The position numbers and the translations under genes were made by a program. The notes beneath the pieces are model-generated. The model did no database searches and was not told where the DNA came from. It saw only the letters and a program-made list of their open reading frames with translations. This document shows positions 16,081-24,213 of a stretch of DNA of 64,000 bases, piece by piece (positions within the stretch are counted from its first letter, which is position 1; every line of letters starts with the position of its first letter). Where the stretch lies: contig JAPFFF010000023.1 in NCBI GenBank assembly GCA_039105265.1, positions 2,232,001 through 2,296,000 on the forward strand. The letters run 5' to 3'. Source of the DNA: Tritrichomonas musculus. Lineage: Eukaryota > Parabasalia > Tritrichomonadida > Tritrichomonadidae.

Positions 16081-17049
16081 ATGCAAGATGAAGATAGGTA
16101 CTCTGACTGGGACTTCGAAAACTTAGATGATGAACAAAAAAACGACCCTTTAGATAGTCCCGAAGCCAAAGCATTCTTGGAGAGACAAGAGAGAACCCTC
16201 GAAGAATTTCCTGATTGTGACCGCTATTTTGAAGAAGCAGAATTACGAAACATTTCCTTGCCTGTGAGAATAAAGAAGTCATCAGGGATAAGCAGAAAAG
16301 AGTTCCAGAAAAAGACCCAAAACTTCTTTACTTCCAAAGATCCCGCAAAAAATCTTGAAGATTTAATAGAAATGGACAGGCTATTTGACCAAGCAGTAGC
16401 ATATTCCAAAAAATTAAGAGAAGAAAGAGGCCATACAAGAAAAAGAAGAAGCAGATGTCCGAGTCCAGAACCACCATCAGATCAAGAACAAGAACCAGCT
16501 CCCATTCCAGAAACTCCTCCAGAAATTCCTGATTATGACCCAAATTATGTCGATATTTGGGAACAAAACTTTAAAAATCCAAGAATAGAAGTGTTAGTAA
16601 ATCAAGGAAAACCCAAAAAAAGAGGAAGACCAAAAAAGCACACAAAAGAAGAAAGACCAAGTAAACACACAAAAGAAGAAAGACCAAAAAGCCCTTCAAA
16701 AAAGATTGGAGTTGTAAAAATTCCAGAAATGCCACAAGATACTTCAGAGGAATATCCAACTGCCGAAATCAAACTAAAAGTGTCATCTCCTCAGAACGAT
16801 TATCAAAGAAAAAAGGTTTGTCAAGAAATCAATTTCAGAATGCAAGAATTTGTCAATACAATCCCAGAAAAGAAGAAAGAAGAGGGAATACCTATGGATG
16901 AAATGAGGGAAAGAATGAAAACATACTTCGGCATACCTGAAATAACAAATAACGGGATCGGCAAATTATCAACTTTTCATGACCACTTCATCAGAGAGAA
17001 AAAAAGAATAGAAGGAGGAAATATATTTGTCTATTATAAGAAAACTTAA
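16081..17049 (+). CDS. Accessory protein with AT-hook-like motif and shared C-terminal domain (322 aa)
   Basis: The ATG at 16081 follows the initiator TCATTTTTATATT (TCA at 16068-16070). The acidic N-terminal third is followed by basic segments (HTRKRRSRCPSPEP), then KPKKRGRPKKHTKEERP, which includes the AT-hook core RGRPKK and a repeated HTKEERP. The C-terminal 70 residues (MQEFVNTIPEKKKEEGIPMD to the end) match the order of the C-terminal domain of the 14750 product. The AT hook and a possible winged helix point to DNA binding, perhaps at the iterated sites nearby. No known family is recognised. Read alone on the plus strand, it is followed by the repeat region. Confidence 0.65.
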   Translation: MQDEDRYSDWDFENLDDEQKNDPLDSPEAKAFLERQERTLEEFPDCDRYFEEAELRNISLPVRIKKSSGISRKEFQKKTQNFFTSKDPAKNLEDLIEMDRLFDQAVAYSKKLREERGHTRKRRSRCPSPEPPSDQEQEPAPIPETPPEIPDYDPNYVDIWEQNFKNPRIEVLVNQGKPKKRGRPKKHTKEERPSKHTKEERPKSPSKKIGVVKIPEMPQDTSEEYPTAEIKLKVSSPQNDYQRKKVCQEINFRMQEFVNTIPEKKKEEGIPMDEMRERMKTYFGIPEITNNGIGKLSTFHDHFIREKKRIEGGNIFVYYKKT

Positions 17050-18120
17050 TTTTAAGGTAATATTTTAGATTCCAAATTAGGAATTTAAGATAGTGAATAA
17101 AATTTTTTTTTAGCCTGCCTTTTGTTTTTTCCTTCAAAAATTTTGACAGAATTAGCTTTTCCACAAAAAGTGAAATTTCCCAACATCCTCTGAAAAAGTC
17201 GGAATCCCCAACACCCTCAGAAAAAGTGGAATATCCAACACCCTCAGAAAACCTAATCGTCCTTTTTTGACTTTTTGAGAGCTCATTGAAAAGTTGATCG
17301 GCAAGAATTATCGATTTGAAAAGGCATTCAAAACCTAATCGTCATTATTTGACTTTTTGAAAAGGCATTCAAAACCTAATCGGCATTTCTTGACTTTTTG
17401 ATAGAGCATTCAAAACCTAATCGGCAAAAAATTTAGATTTGAGAGGGTATTCAAAACTTCATCGGCAAAAATTTTAGATTTGAGAGGTATTGAAAAAATT
17501 GTGAGTAAAATTTTTTGCCCCATAATTGATAGTAAAATTTTTGGATTGAGAAACTCAAACATAAGATTGAGAAGCTCAAACATAAGATTGAGAAGCTCAA
17601 ACATAAGATTGAGAAACTCAAACATAAGATTGAGAAGCTCAAACATAAGATTGAGAAACTCAAACAGTCCAATTTGAGAGGAAAATTTTCATTTTTGAGA
17701 GCTCATTGAAAAAAATCATCAGCTAAAATTTTAGATTTGAGAGGGCTCAGAAAACCTAATCGGCACTTCCTGGCTTTTTGAAAGAGCATTCAAAACCTAA
17801 TCGGCAAAAAATATGGAATTGAAAGAGCTCAGAAAACTTGATCGGCAAAAAATATGGAATTGAAAGAGCATTCAAAACTAATCGGCACTTCCTGGCTTTT
17901 TGAAAGAGCATTCAAAACCTAATCGGCAAAAATTATAGAATTGAGAGGGCTCAGAAAACTTGATCGGCAAAGATTTTAGATTTGAGAGGGCATTCAAAAA
18001 GTGGGCTGAAAAACTCGTTATGAAAGAGGTATATAACGTATTTTTTTGGTTAACATTTTGAATTCTCCTTTTCGAGATTAAGTTTTATATAACGTATTTT
18101 TTGTAAAAATTTTGCCTTTT
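17050..18120. repeat. Repeat-rich noncoding region (CCTAATCGGCA family and 21-bp tandem repeats)
   Basis: About 1.07 kb without a convincing gene. It holds three spaced CCAACA[CT]CCTC[AT]GAAAA units (17179-17250), then about ten irregular units containing AAAACCTAATCGGCA and TTTGAGAGGGCATTC (about 17240-17470 and 17740-18000). A 21-bp array lies in the middle (see separate entry). Short frames here are translations of the repeats. The position between the accessory block and the paired 410-bp repeat makes it a candidate replication, partition or regulatory region; the function is unproven. Confidence 0.7.
17544..17665. repeat. 21-bp tandem repeat GATTGAGAAGCTCAAACATAA, about six copies
   Basis: Six adjacent copies of a 21-bp unit (core GATTGAGAAGCTCAAACATA) with A/G alternation at one position. 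The uniform length with no spacers distinguishes it from a CRISPR array. Hence long but spurious frames are open in all registers. Confidence 0.85.
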
Positions 18121-18122
18121 CC

Positions 18123-18534
18123 ATTTTTGGGATTGTCATTTTGCCCCAGGAAATTTAGTATGGGGAAATAGGGCAAATCCCATTTTTTCGATCCCATTTT
18201 TGATCCCATTTTTGGCCCTCCCAAAAATTTCTAACATATTATATACGAACGATAGAAGAGTTCTCATAATTTATTTTATGAAAACACAAAATTATATTAT
18301 ATATATCTTTTTTTAAAAATGGGATTAAAAATGGGATAATATTTGGGTAGGGGTTTTTAGAAAAAGAGGCTAATTTGACCACTTTTTAGGTCAAAAAACA
18401 GCTAAAATAGGGTCTTTTTGAGGTAATCCCATTTTTGGGATTTCGATCCCATTTTCGATCCCATTTTTGGGATTTGACCAAGATAAATCAAAAAAGAATT
18501 TGGATTCAAAAAGTTTTATCTAAAGTTTTTTTTT
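18123..18534 (+). repeat. 410-bp GGGAT-rich repeat, copy A (inverted copy at 36714)
   Basis: This matches the reverse complement of about 36714-37124 with few differences. Both ends carry clusters of GATCCCATTTTT and GGGATTTCGATCCC words, and the centre has AAAAATGGGAT pairs, so it is dense in iterons and short hairpins. There is no coding frame. Two inverted copies 18 kb apart bracket the structural gene region; the role is unknown. Confidence 0.85.
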
Positions 18535-18552
18535 CATGTTTTTTAGTCTACA

Positions 18553-18587
18553 GGTGAACGGGTGAATTTTCACCTCCAACTTCACCT
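18553..18587 (+). repeat. 35-bp terminal inverted repeat, left, of nested cassette
   Basis: This begins GGTGAACGGGTGAATTTTCA and matches 19638-19672 perfectly in reverse complement over 35 bp. It is partly self-complementary (GGTGAATTTTCACC). No clear target duplication is seen outside it. Confidence 0.85.
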
Positions 18588-18621
18588 TTCAATTTTTTTC
18601 TATTTTTTATTTTTAGGCCAA

Positions 18622-19632
18622 ATGACCCTCCTCCCCGCAGCAACAAATCAAACCAGCATTACAGCCATTACTCTTGCCCAAGACAACTCTTTGACCGAAT
18701 GTAGTTTTTCAAAAGAAGTGTCTGAATTCTATAATATGAACTTTGAACAGAAGAAGATGGAATTGAAAAATGATTTGTTGAATGATAACTACGACCCGGT
18801 AAAATATAAGCTAAATGTCGAAACAAATACAAATCTCATCCGTGATATTTTTACAATATTTCATTCCCTGCCAAAATTAAACGACATCACACAGAGCAAG
18901 CCAGATGTGCCTATTTTCCAACAAATTATGGAGTTGAAGACAGACTCATCGGAAATAAAAAAATTCATTCGAAAAGTAAATTATGACATGATAGGCTACC
19001 ATTGCAATCACAATTCTATAAATGAAAAGTGTGATAAAATATACGGTAATGTGGTCGATATATATAATTCAGACGAGTACCTGCACTACCAATCATTCAT
19101 ATCTTTTGCTCTCATGACTGCGCTAAGTATCATTAGAAAAGATAAATTTGGACAGCCATATAATGTTTATCCGGCAGATGCCTTGTTGTGTGATAATCCC
19201 GATGACTTTTCATTCGGATTTATTGATAAATGTAGTGTCAAAGAAGCTTCTGAAAATATTATACGACTCAACGGTATGATAGCCAATAACAATGCCCAAA
19301 CCAATAAATCATGCTCAAAATGTGATGCAGCAAGGAGAAAATACAATTATAGCCTCTTTCAAATAGAGAGGATGAGAGAAGAGCAAAGAGAACAGCAAGA
19401 GATTGATAAACAATACATAGAAATGTCTGATGAAAACAGATATGATATGAAAGAGTTTTTGCTCAAAAATTATCCTTCGATAGATAGATTTTTGTTAAAA
19501 GATGTCCAAAACAAGTATAAATCCACTTTTAAAATCAATTTAACATTCGATGAATTGAAGAGAAAAATTGAAGAAACGGGGCTGTTCACAATATCAAATG
19601 TCCATAGAACCATGTATGTAAATAGAAAATAA
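18622..19632 (+). CDS. Unknown protein of nested cassette, C-terminal winged-helix-like (336 aa)
   Basis: The ATG at 18622 (MTLLPAATNQTSITAITLAQ) is favoured; the frame is open further upstream only through the inverted repeat itself. The middle contains several Cys/His residues (YHCNHNSINEKC, then SCSKCDAARRKY) that might bind zinc. A charged helix follows (ERMREEQREQQEIDKQY). The last 60 residues (FLLKDVQNKYKSTF, then LTFDELKRKIEETGLF) resemble a winged-helix domain like those at the C terminus of viral primase-helicases. It has no DDE, Tyr- or Ser-recombinase signature that I can see. Base use is less A-rich than the flanks, hinting at a separate origin. The function is unknown. Confidence 0.65.
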   Translation: MTLLPAATNQTSITAITLAQDNSLTECSFSKEVSEFYNMNFEQKKMELKNDLLNDNYDPVKYKLNVETNTNLIRDIFTIFHSLPKLNDITQSKPDVPIFQQIMELKTDSSEIKKFIRKVNYDMIGYHCNHNSINEKCDKIYGNVVDIYNSDEYLHYQSFISFALMTALSIIRKDKFGQPYNVYPADALLCDNPDDFSFGFIDKCSVKEASENIIRLNGMIANNNAQTNKSCSKCDAARRKYNYSLFQIERMREEQREQQEIDKQYIEMSDENRYDMKEFLLKNYPSIDRFLLKDVQNKYKSTFKINLTFDELKRKIEETGLFTISNVHRTMYVNRK

Positions 19633-19637
19633 ATGAG

Positions 19638-19672
19638 AGGTGAAGTTGGAGGTGAAAATTCACCCGTTCACC
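19638..19672 (-). repeat. 35-bp terminal inverted repeat, right, of nested cassette
   Basis: The reverse complement equals 18553-18587 without a mismatch. It begins six bases after the stop codon of the enclosed gene, so the gene fills nearly all of the cassette. Confidence 0.85.
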
Positions 19673-19726
19673 CCTGGATGATTTTTACAGTTTTTTTGCT
19701 CATTTTTGAGCCGAAGCATTTTTTTA

Positions 19727-20041
19727 TCACTTTTTTGGTTTTCTCCTTAATTTAGGCGATTTTTTGGGCTCCTTTTCTTTATCCTCAACCTCTTTTTCCC
19801 GCTCTTTCTTAGCTTTTTCTCTTTCCTTTCTTTCTTTTTCTAGCTCCTTTTCTCGCTCTCGTTCCTCTTTTTCACGTTCTCTTTCCAGCTCTCTTTCTCT
19901 TTTTTCCTTTTCACGCTCTCTTTCCAGTTCTCGCTCTCTTTTTTCCTTCTCACGTTCTCTTTCCAGCTCTCTTTCTCTTTTTTCCTTTTCACGCTCTCTT
20001 TCTTTTTTTTTCACGTTCTCTTTCCTTTTTTTCTTTTTCAA
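19727..20041 (-). repeat. Low-complexity KERE/RELERERE-coding repeat region
   Basis: About three copies of a roughly 60-bp unit give translations of alternating Glu, Arg and Lys (KRERELERERE). They lie at and beyond the 3' end of the acidic gene at 19989. Open frames here are a consequence of the repeat; the sequence is a charged single-helix type. Not counted as an independent gene. Confidence 0.5.
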
Positions 20042-22607
20042 GCTCTTTTTCTCGCTCCAATTTCTTTTTGTATTTCTCTTTTTCTTCCTCTCTTTCTCGT
20101 TCTCTTCTTATTTTATTTAATCTTTTCTTCATTGAAGTTTCATCATCAGAGCTTGAATCTCCATATCGAACTCTCAAATTTCTTTTTCTTTTTTCCATAA
20201 GTTCTTTTAATGTTTTTCTTCTATCCGAACTGTTCAAAATTCTCTTTCGTCTCCTTCTTTCTTCATCACTATCTGAGTCTGAATCTACTATTCTTTTCCT
20301 TAATTTTCGCTTTAAATAAGAATATCTATCGTCATCATCAGAATCAGAATCATAGAAATAACTTTTGCCAGTTGCTTCATCTTTTTTAATCAAATTATCG
20401 GCCTGCTTTGTTAATTGTTCTTTTTCTTCTTTTGAATAATTACTGGCTTCGATTAACTGTTTTATCATCTCTTGACCTTTCTTCATTAGGTTTTCTTTAG
20501 CTTCAGGAGTATCTTCGACAGTATATTCGTATTGAGCTAATTCATCAAAAACTTTATCCTTGATTTGATTAAATTCTTTCTTCCAATTTGTTTTCTTGAC
20601 ATAATCATCAATATCTGGAGCTTCGATATCTGGAATATAAGTTTGATTAGAGATATTTTGCATAATTTGATTCTGTAAATCATTTACATATTTATTGACA
20701 TCCCCATTCTGAATTTGAATATTTTTCTCTCCAAAATTGGCTGGATTTCTATTTTGAGTCATAGCTTTTATCTGTTCTCTTATTGATTTATTTCTATTTT
20801 TGACTTTACTTTTGAAACTTTGATGATTCCCAAATCCATCTGCATCATCATGTTCGAATCCCTTACTCCAAGTTTTTTTGGTTTGTCGAAAGATATCTTT
20901 TCCTTTTATTTTAATAGGTCTGCCATTCTTCATAACAACCTTACTATCTTCTATAACAGGCGCAGGAGTATTTGTTAAAGCAGGCAAAATAGTCTCTTCT
21001 TCAATAATTTTTACAGTAGATTTTGGATGGTCATCTGGCTCTTCGATAATAGGTCCTTTATTTTTTGGTACGAAAGGGACAATTTGATATTTTTCAATGA
21101 TTTCTTCTTTTTTATCTTCCAATTCTTCAATTTTTTCTTTGATTTTCTCAGCTCCTTCAACATCCTTTTCTTTTTCTTTTTTCTCTAATTCTTCTTTTTG
21201 TTTCTCTACTTCTTTGCTTAATTGTTCTTCTAAAGCTATTGCCTCATCATCTTCAAGGTCTGATAATTCGTCAATAACTTCTCCATCTTCCTTTTTGATA
21301 ACTATTTTTGGCTTTTCAACTTCATCGTCTGATAACTCTTCAATAATATAATTTTTAGCTCTTAACCGGCCCAATTTTCTTCCTTCGTCTTTCTTTTTTA
21401 CAACTTCTTCATCATCCTCTAATTCTTCTACAATATAGTCATTTGCCTTTAAGCGACCTACTTTTTTGAGGACTTTTTCTTCTTTATTCATTAAATAGTC
21501 TTTAGCATTTAATCTTTCTTTTCCATCATTGGCCGAGTCATCTTCGAGGTCAGATAAATTGTCTTCGACTTTTTGTTTAAATTTTTCTAATTTCTTTTTG
21601 ACATCAGCTAATTCTTTAGATTCTGGTTCATCATCTTCTAAATCACTATTATCTTCCCCATCAGCAAACTGTAATTTATCTTCTTCTGTAATCTCATCAT
21701 CTTCTTTTTTATGATATCTTTTATGTCTTTTTTTGAGGGTTTTTAATTCATCAACTTCTTCTTCAGCATCATATTCTTTCCAATCTGAGTCTTCTTCTTC
21801 ATTGTCTATCATTTTTTGAATACCCTTTTCGATATCATCTTTTAATCTATCTTCGTCTGTTTTCTTATGTCTTTTATGTCTTTTTTTGAGGGTTTTTAAT
21901 TCATCAACTTCTTCTTCAGCTTCATATTCTTTCCAGTCTGAGCCATCTTCATCATCATCATTAAGTAATTTTTGAATTCCATTTTCGATATCTTCTTTAT
22001 ATTTTTCCTCTTTTTCTTCGTCTCTTTTCTTTTTCAAAAGTTCGAGTTCTTCTTCATCGTCTCCATCTTCTTCTTCTTCCCATTCAGAATCTTCATCTTT
22101 ATTTTTAATCATTTTATTGATTTCTTTATCTAATTCTTTTTTCATTTTCTTTTTTCTTTTTTCCTCTCCTTCTAAGTCATCGTTGAAATGCTCTAAATCT
22201 TCCAAATAATCTGGGGGTTGTTCGATAATATCAAAAGGAGTATTAATTTTTGGGACAGTCATAGCTTCGTCAATATGCATTGTTATAGGATAAATTTGCC
22301 CGTTTAATTTTGTAGCATCTAGCCCTAGAGGATTAAAAGCACAATAGAATCCATAAATCAAACCAAAAAATGCATTGTTTGTTTTATTACAATATTCTCT
22401 TATCAATTCAAAATCTTGCTCTAAATATTTTGTATAAATCCAGTCATAAGGTGCTTTAAACTCAAAAGCAGACGTAGGGAATCCTTCAATTTCTGTTTGA
22501 GGAACTAATTTTAGACAAGTAAGTTGAGGACAATATTCATAATTTTTAACATCTTTTACTAAACCAATTAGGGTATGTAAAGGTAAAATACACTCTTCTT
22601 CTGTCAT
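19989..22607 (-). CDS. Large acidic low-complexity protein with shared N-terminal domain (872 aa)
   Basis: Residues 1-135 are globular and contain the hairpin pattern seen in other proteins of the element (FFGLIYGFYCAFNPLG, then KLNGQIYPITMHID). The rest is highly charged. A roughly 45-residue acidic unit ending DELKTLKKRHKR occurs twice (about 205-300). A unit RL.A..YI.EEL recurs around residues 365-430. The C-terminal 130 residues are a Lys/Arg/Glu-rich single helix. Highly acidic segments followed by basic ones suggest a chaperone or core-packing protein or a virion scaffold; this is inference. It lies next to the shared-domain gene at 22647, 39 bp away on the same strand. No family is recognised. 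Confidence 0.65.
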   Translation of the reverse strand: MTEEECILPLHTLIGLVKDVKNYEYCPQLTCLKLVPQTEIEGFPTSAFEFKAPYDWIYTKYLEQDFELIREYCNKTNNAFFGLIYGFYCAFNPLGLDATKLNGQIYPITMHIDEAMTVPKINTPFDIIEQPPDYLEDLEHFNDDLEGEEKRKKKMKKELDKEINKMIKNKDEDSEWEEEEDGDDEEELELLKKKRDEEKEEKYKEDIENGIQKLLNDDDEDGSDWKEYEAEEEVDELKTLKKRHKRHKKTDEDRLKDDIEKGIQKMIDNEEEDSDWKEYDAEEEVDELKTLKKRHKRYHKKEDDEITEEDKLQFADGEDNSDLEDDEPESKELADVKKKLEKFKQKVEDNLSDLEDDSANDGKERLNAKDYLMNKEEKVLKKVGRLKANDYIVEELEDDEEVVKKKDEGRKLGRLRAKNYIIEELSDDEVEKPKIVIKKEDGEVIDELSDLEDDEAIALEEQLSKEVEKQKEELEKKEKEKDVEGAEKIKEKIEELEDKKEEIIEKYQIVPFVPKNKGPIIEEPDDHPKSTVKIIEEETILPALTNTPAPVIEDSKVVMKNGRPIKIKGKDIFRQTKKTWSKGFEHDDADGFGNHQSFKSKVKNRNKSIREQIKAMTQNRNPANFGEKNIQIQNGDVNKYVNDLQNQIMQNISNQTYIPDIEAPDIDDYVKKTNWKKEFNQIKDKVFDELAQYEYTVEDTPEAKENLMKKGQEMIKQLIEASNYSKEEKEQLTKQADNLIKKDEATGKSYFYDSDSDDDDRYSYLKRKLRKRIVDSDSDSDEERRRRKRILNSSDRRKTLKELMEKRKRNLRVRYGDSSSDDETSMKKRLNKIRREREREEEKEKYKKKLEREKELEKEKKEREREKKRKRA

Positions 22608-22646
22608 TTTTTCTTGGAACTTAAAAAAAATATATGAGTTATTTCT

Positions 22647-23060
22647 TTAAATATTCTCTAATTTCATTGTTAAAAATCCTTCCATAAAATTATGAACAAA
22701 ATTAAGGTCTCCGATAAATATTTTTTTATCTGCTTTTCTTTCCCAAGCCCATCTCTTTTTGAATTCATAAATTTGAGGCGCCCAATCCTGTCCGTCATAG
22801 TAAAATCCATAAATATTTCCTTTTAAGTTTTTACCTGTAGTTTTACCAATACCTTGTGCTAAATTATTAATATTTTCTTCAAAATCTTTTTCGTTGACTT
22901 TTTCAAAAGGATAGAATATTTTGATTTTCGCAGCTTGTTCATCATTATCCCATTCAACATATAGTAAACTCAAGATATCTGAAGATATAAGTTTCATATC
23001 ATCTACTGTAAAAGTTTTTGGATTAAACATCGCATCAGAATAAATAGGTAAGAATGTCAT
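22647..23060 (-). CDS. Small element protein with shared hairpin domain (137 aa)
   Basis: The start at ATG 23060 gives MTFLPIYSDAMFNPKTF; the longer upstream frame lacks support. The middle reads ENINNLAQGIGKTTGKN then LKGNIYGFYYDGQDW, matching the helix, then G-x-IYGFY, pattern of the 19989 product (GLIYGFY) and the other members. It is divergent from the gene at 23144, with about 80 bp between starts. Its position just upstream of the fibre and capsid genes favours a virion role, which is inferred. Confidence 0.65.
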   Translation of the reverse strand: MTFLPIYSDAMFNPKTFTVDDMKLISSDILSLLYVEWDNDEQAAKIKIFYPFEKVNEKDFEENINNLAQGIGKTTGKNLKGNIYGFYYDGQDWAPQIYEFKKRWAWERKADKKIFIGDLNFVHNFMEGFLTMKLENI

Positions 23061-23143
23061 AGTAATGTTTTTTTTTAAAAAAAATAAATAAATTTTTATT
23101 TTGAACTTAATACCTCGAATATATTTTTTTTCCACCACATAAA

Positions 23144-23677
23144 ATGATTAAGAAACGAAATGCAAACGCCGGAGTTAATGCAAATATCTCCCTCGAACCA
23201 TCTGCTGCTTCACAATCTACTAACAACTTAACAAATAATATCTTTATTAATAAGCGAGAAGATGGTAAGGAAGATATTGTTATTACAAGAGATATTGAAG
23301 CACCAAATATCATCCAAGAAGACCCTAATGAATTTGATGTTAAATATAAGATTTTAGAGACTTATGCAAAAATTTTATTAGACCAAGATAAAGCATTAAT
23401 TTCAAATTTAATTTCTAAAAACTGTATTATTGTCCCAATAGCTTCTTGCCAAGATATTATCAAAACAATTTTAGGAAAGAAATGTTCTGTCGAAATTTAT
23501 GTTGATGAAGATATTAAATGTTGCGCTACAAAAGCATCTCCTATCCGCAAAATTGAAGCTATCAAAATCGTTAATGAAGATGGAGAAATGATAACTGACT
23601 TTAAACAAGTTTATAACAAAGAATATAATGATTTAGTTAATGTTTATCATTTATGTCTTAAATATGTCGTTGTATAA
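23144..23677 (+). CDS. Unknown element protein (177 aa)
   Basis: The product MIKKRNANAGVNANISLEPS has a polar, Asn/Ser-rich N terminus, then a helical acidic part (FDVKYKILETYAKILLDQ), and a compact cysteine-containing C-terminal half (CSVEIYVDEDIKCCATK). It is the only plus-strand gene in the structural block, converging on the fibre-like frame that ends at 23713. No family is recognised; a virion component is plausible from its position. Confidence 0.6.
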   Translation: MIKKRNANAGVNANISLEPSAASQSTNNLTNNIFINKREDGKEDIVITRDIEAPNIIQEDPNEFDVKYKILETYAKILLDQDKALISNLISKNCIIVPIASCQDIIKTILGKKCSVEIYVDEDIKCCATKASPIRKIEAIKIVNEDGEMITDFKQVYNKEYNDLVNVYHLCLKYVVV

Positions 23678-23712
23678 AAAAAAATAAGAGAGATAATAAA
23701 GAATTTTTTTTT

Positions 23713-24213
23713 TTACAAATCTGGAAATTCAATTTTATTTTCGATGACTTGTAATGTTGTTTCTTCAACAACACAAATGATTCCCTGTACGTGATTCAAC
23801 TTCAAATAATAAGGAAATGGATGATTCAAATTATCAGTATAATAAATGACTTCTATCGTATAATGACTTGAACCATCATAAGTAACAACAGTCCAAGTTC
23901 CATTCTCATTTCGTAATCCGATTCTTCCATCAGGCAAATCCTCAAAATAAACAGCAAGGTTCAAAAATCCGCTATTTGCAATTTCTTTTTGAAAATGAAG
24001 GATAGTATATGTATCGAAGTCTTCTTGAGAGTAATCATCATCAGTTATTAATCGATGTTCAGTCACTATTTTACAATTCGCTATAGCGGCCTTTAATGCT
24101 GCATTCTCTCTCTCTAAATTTGAAATTTTGCTATTTATCGATACGATACTAGAAACATGTTCGCCTACTAGAATAGCTAAATCTTGTTGAGATTTGGATG
24201 TATTATCTATCAA
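23713..24213 (-). CDS. Fibre-like C-terminal-type frame (about 166 aa), possibly a fragment
   Basis: The frame gives a coiled-coil start (SINSKISNLERENAALKAA) followed by a beta-rich part (GTWTVVTYDGSSHYTIEVIY), the usual order in trimeric fibre tips. It lies directly downstream of the 1,149-residue fibre-like gene on the same strand. A translation start cannot be assigned with confidence, so it is treated as a doubtful or partial gene of the element. Confidence 0.4.
   Translation of the reverse strand: MIDNTSKSQQDLAILVGEHVSSIVSINSKISNLERENAALKAAIANCKIVTEHRLITDDDYSQEDFDTYTILHFQKEIANSGFLNLAVYFEDLPDGRIGLRNENGTWTVVTYDGSSHYTIEVIYYTDNLNHPFPYYLKLNHVQGIICVVEETTLQVIENKIEFPDL

Larger units (their letters stand above)
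18553..19672 (+). mobile_element. 1.1-kb one-gene cassette with perfect 35-bp inverted repeats, nested in the large element
   Basis: Perfect 35-bp inverted repeats enclose one plus-strand gene and little else. The structure is that of a small mobile cassette or a DNA transposon remnant inserted in the larger element beside copy A of the 410-bp repeat. The enclosed protein does not show a recognisable transposase core, and flanking duplications are not evident, so mobility is inferred from the repeats alone. Confidence 0.55.

Noticed and set aside
17544-17665. CRISPR-like array
   Set aside because: The units are directly adjacent with no unique spacers, and the genome is eukaryotic.
17410-17677. 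Open frames through the 21-bp repeat
   Set aside because: They are open in several registers only because the 21-bp unit is a multiple of three without stops; the products are pure repeats with no start context.
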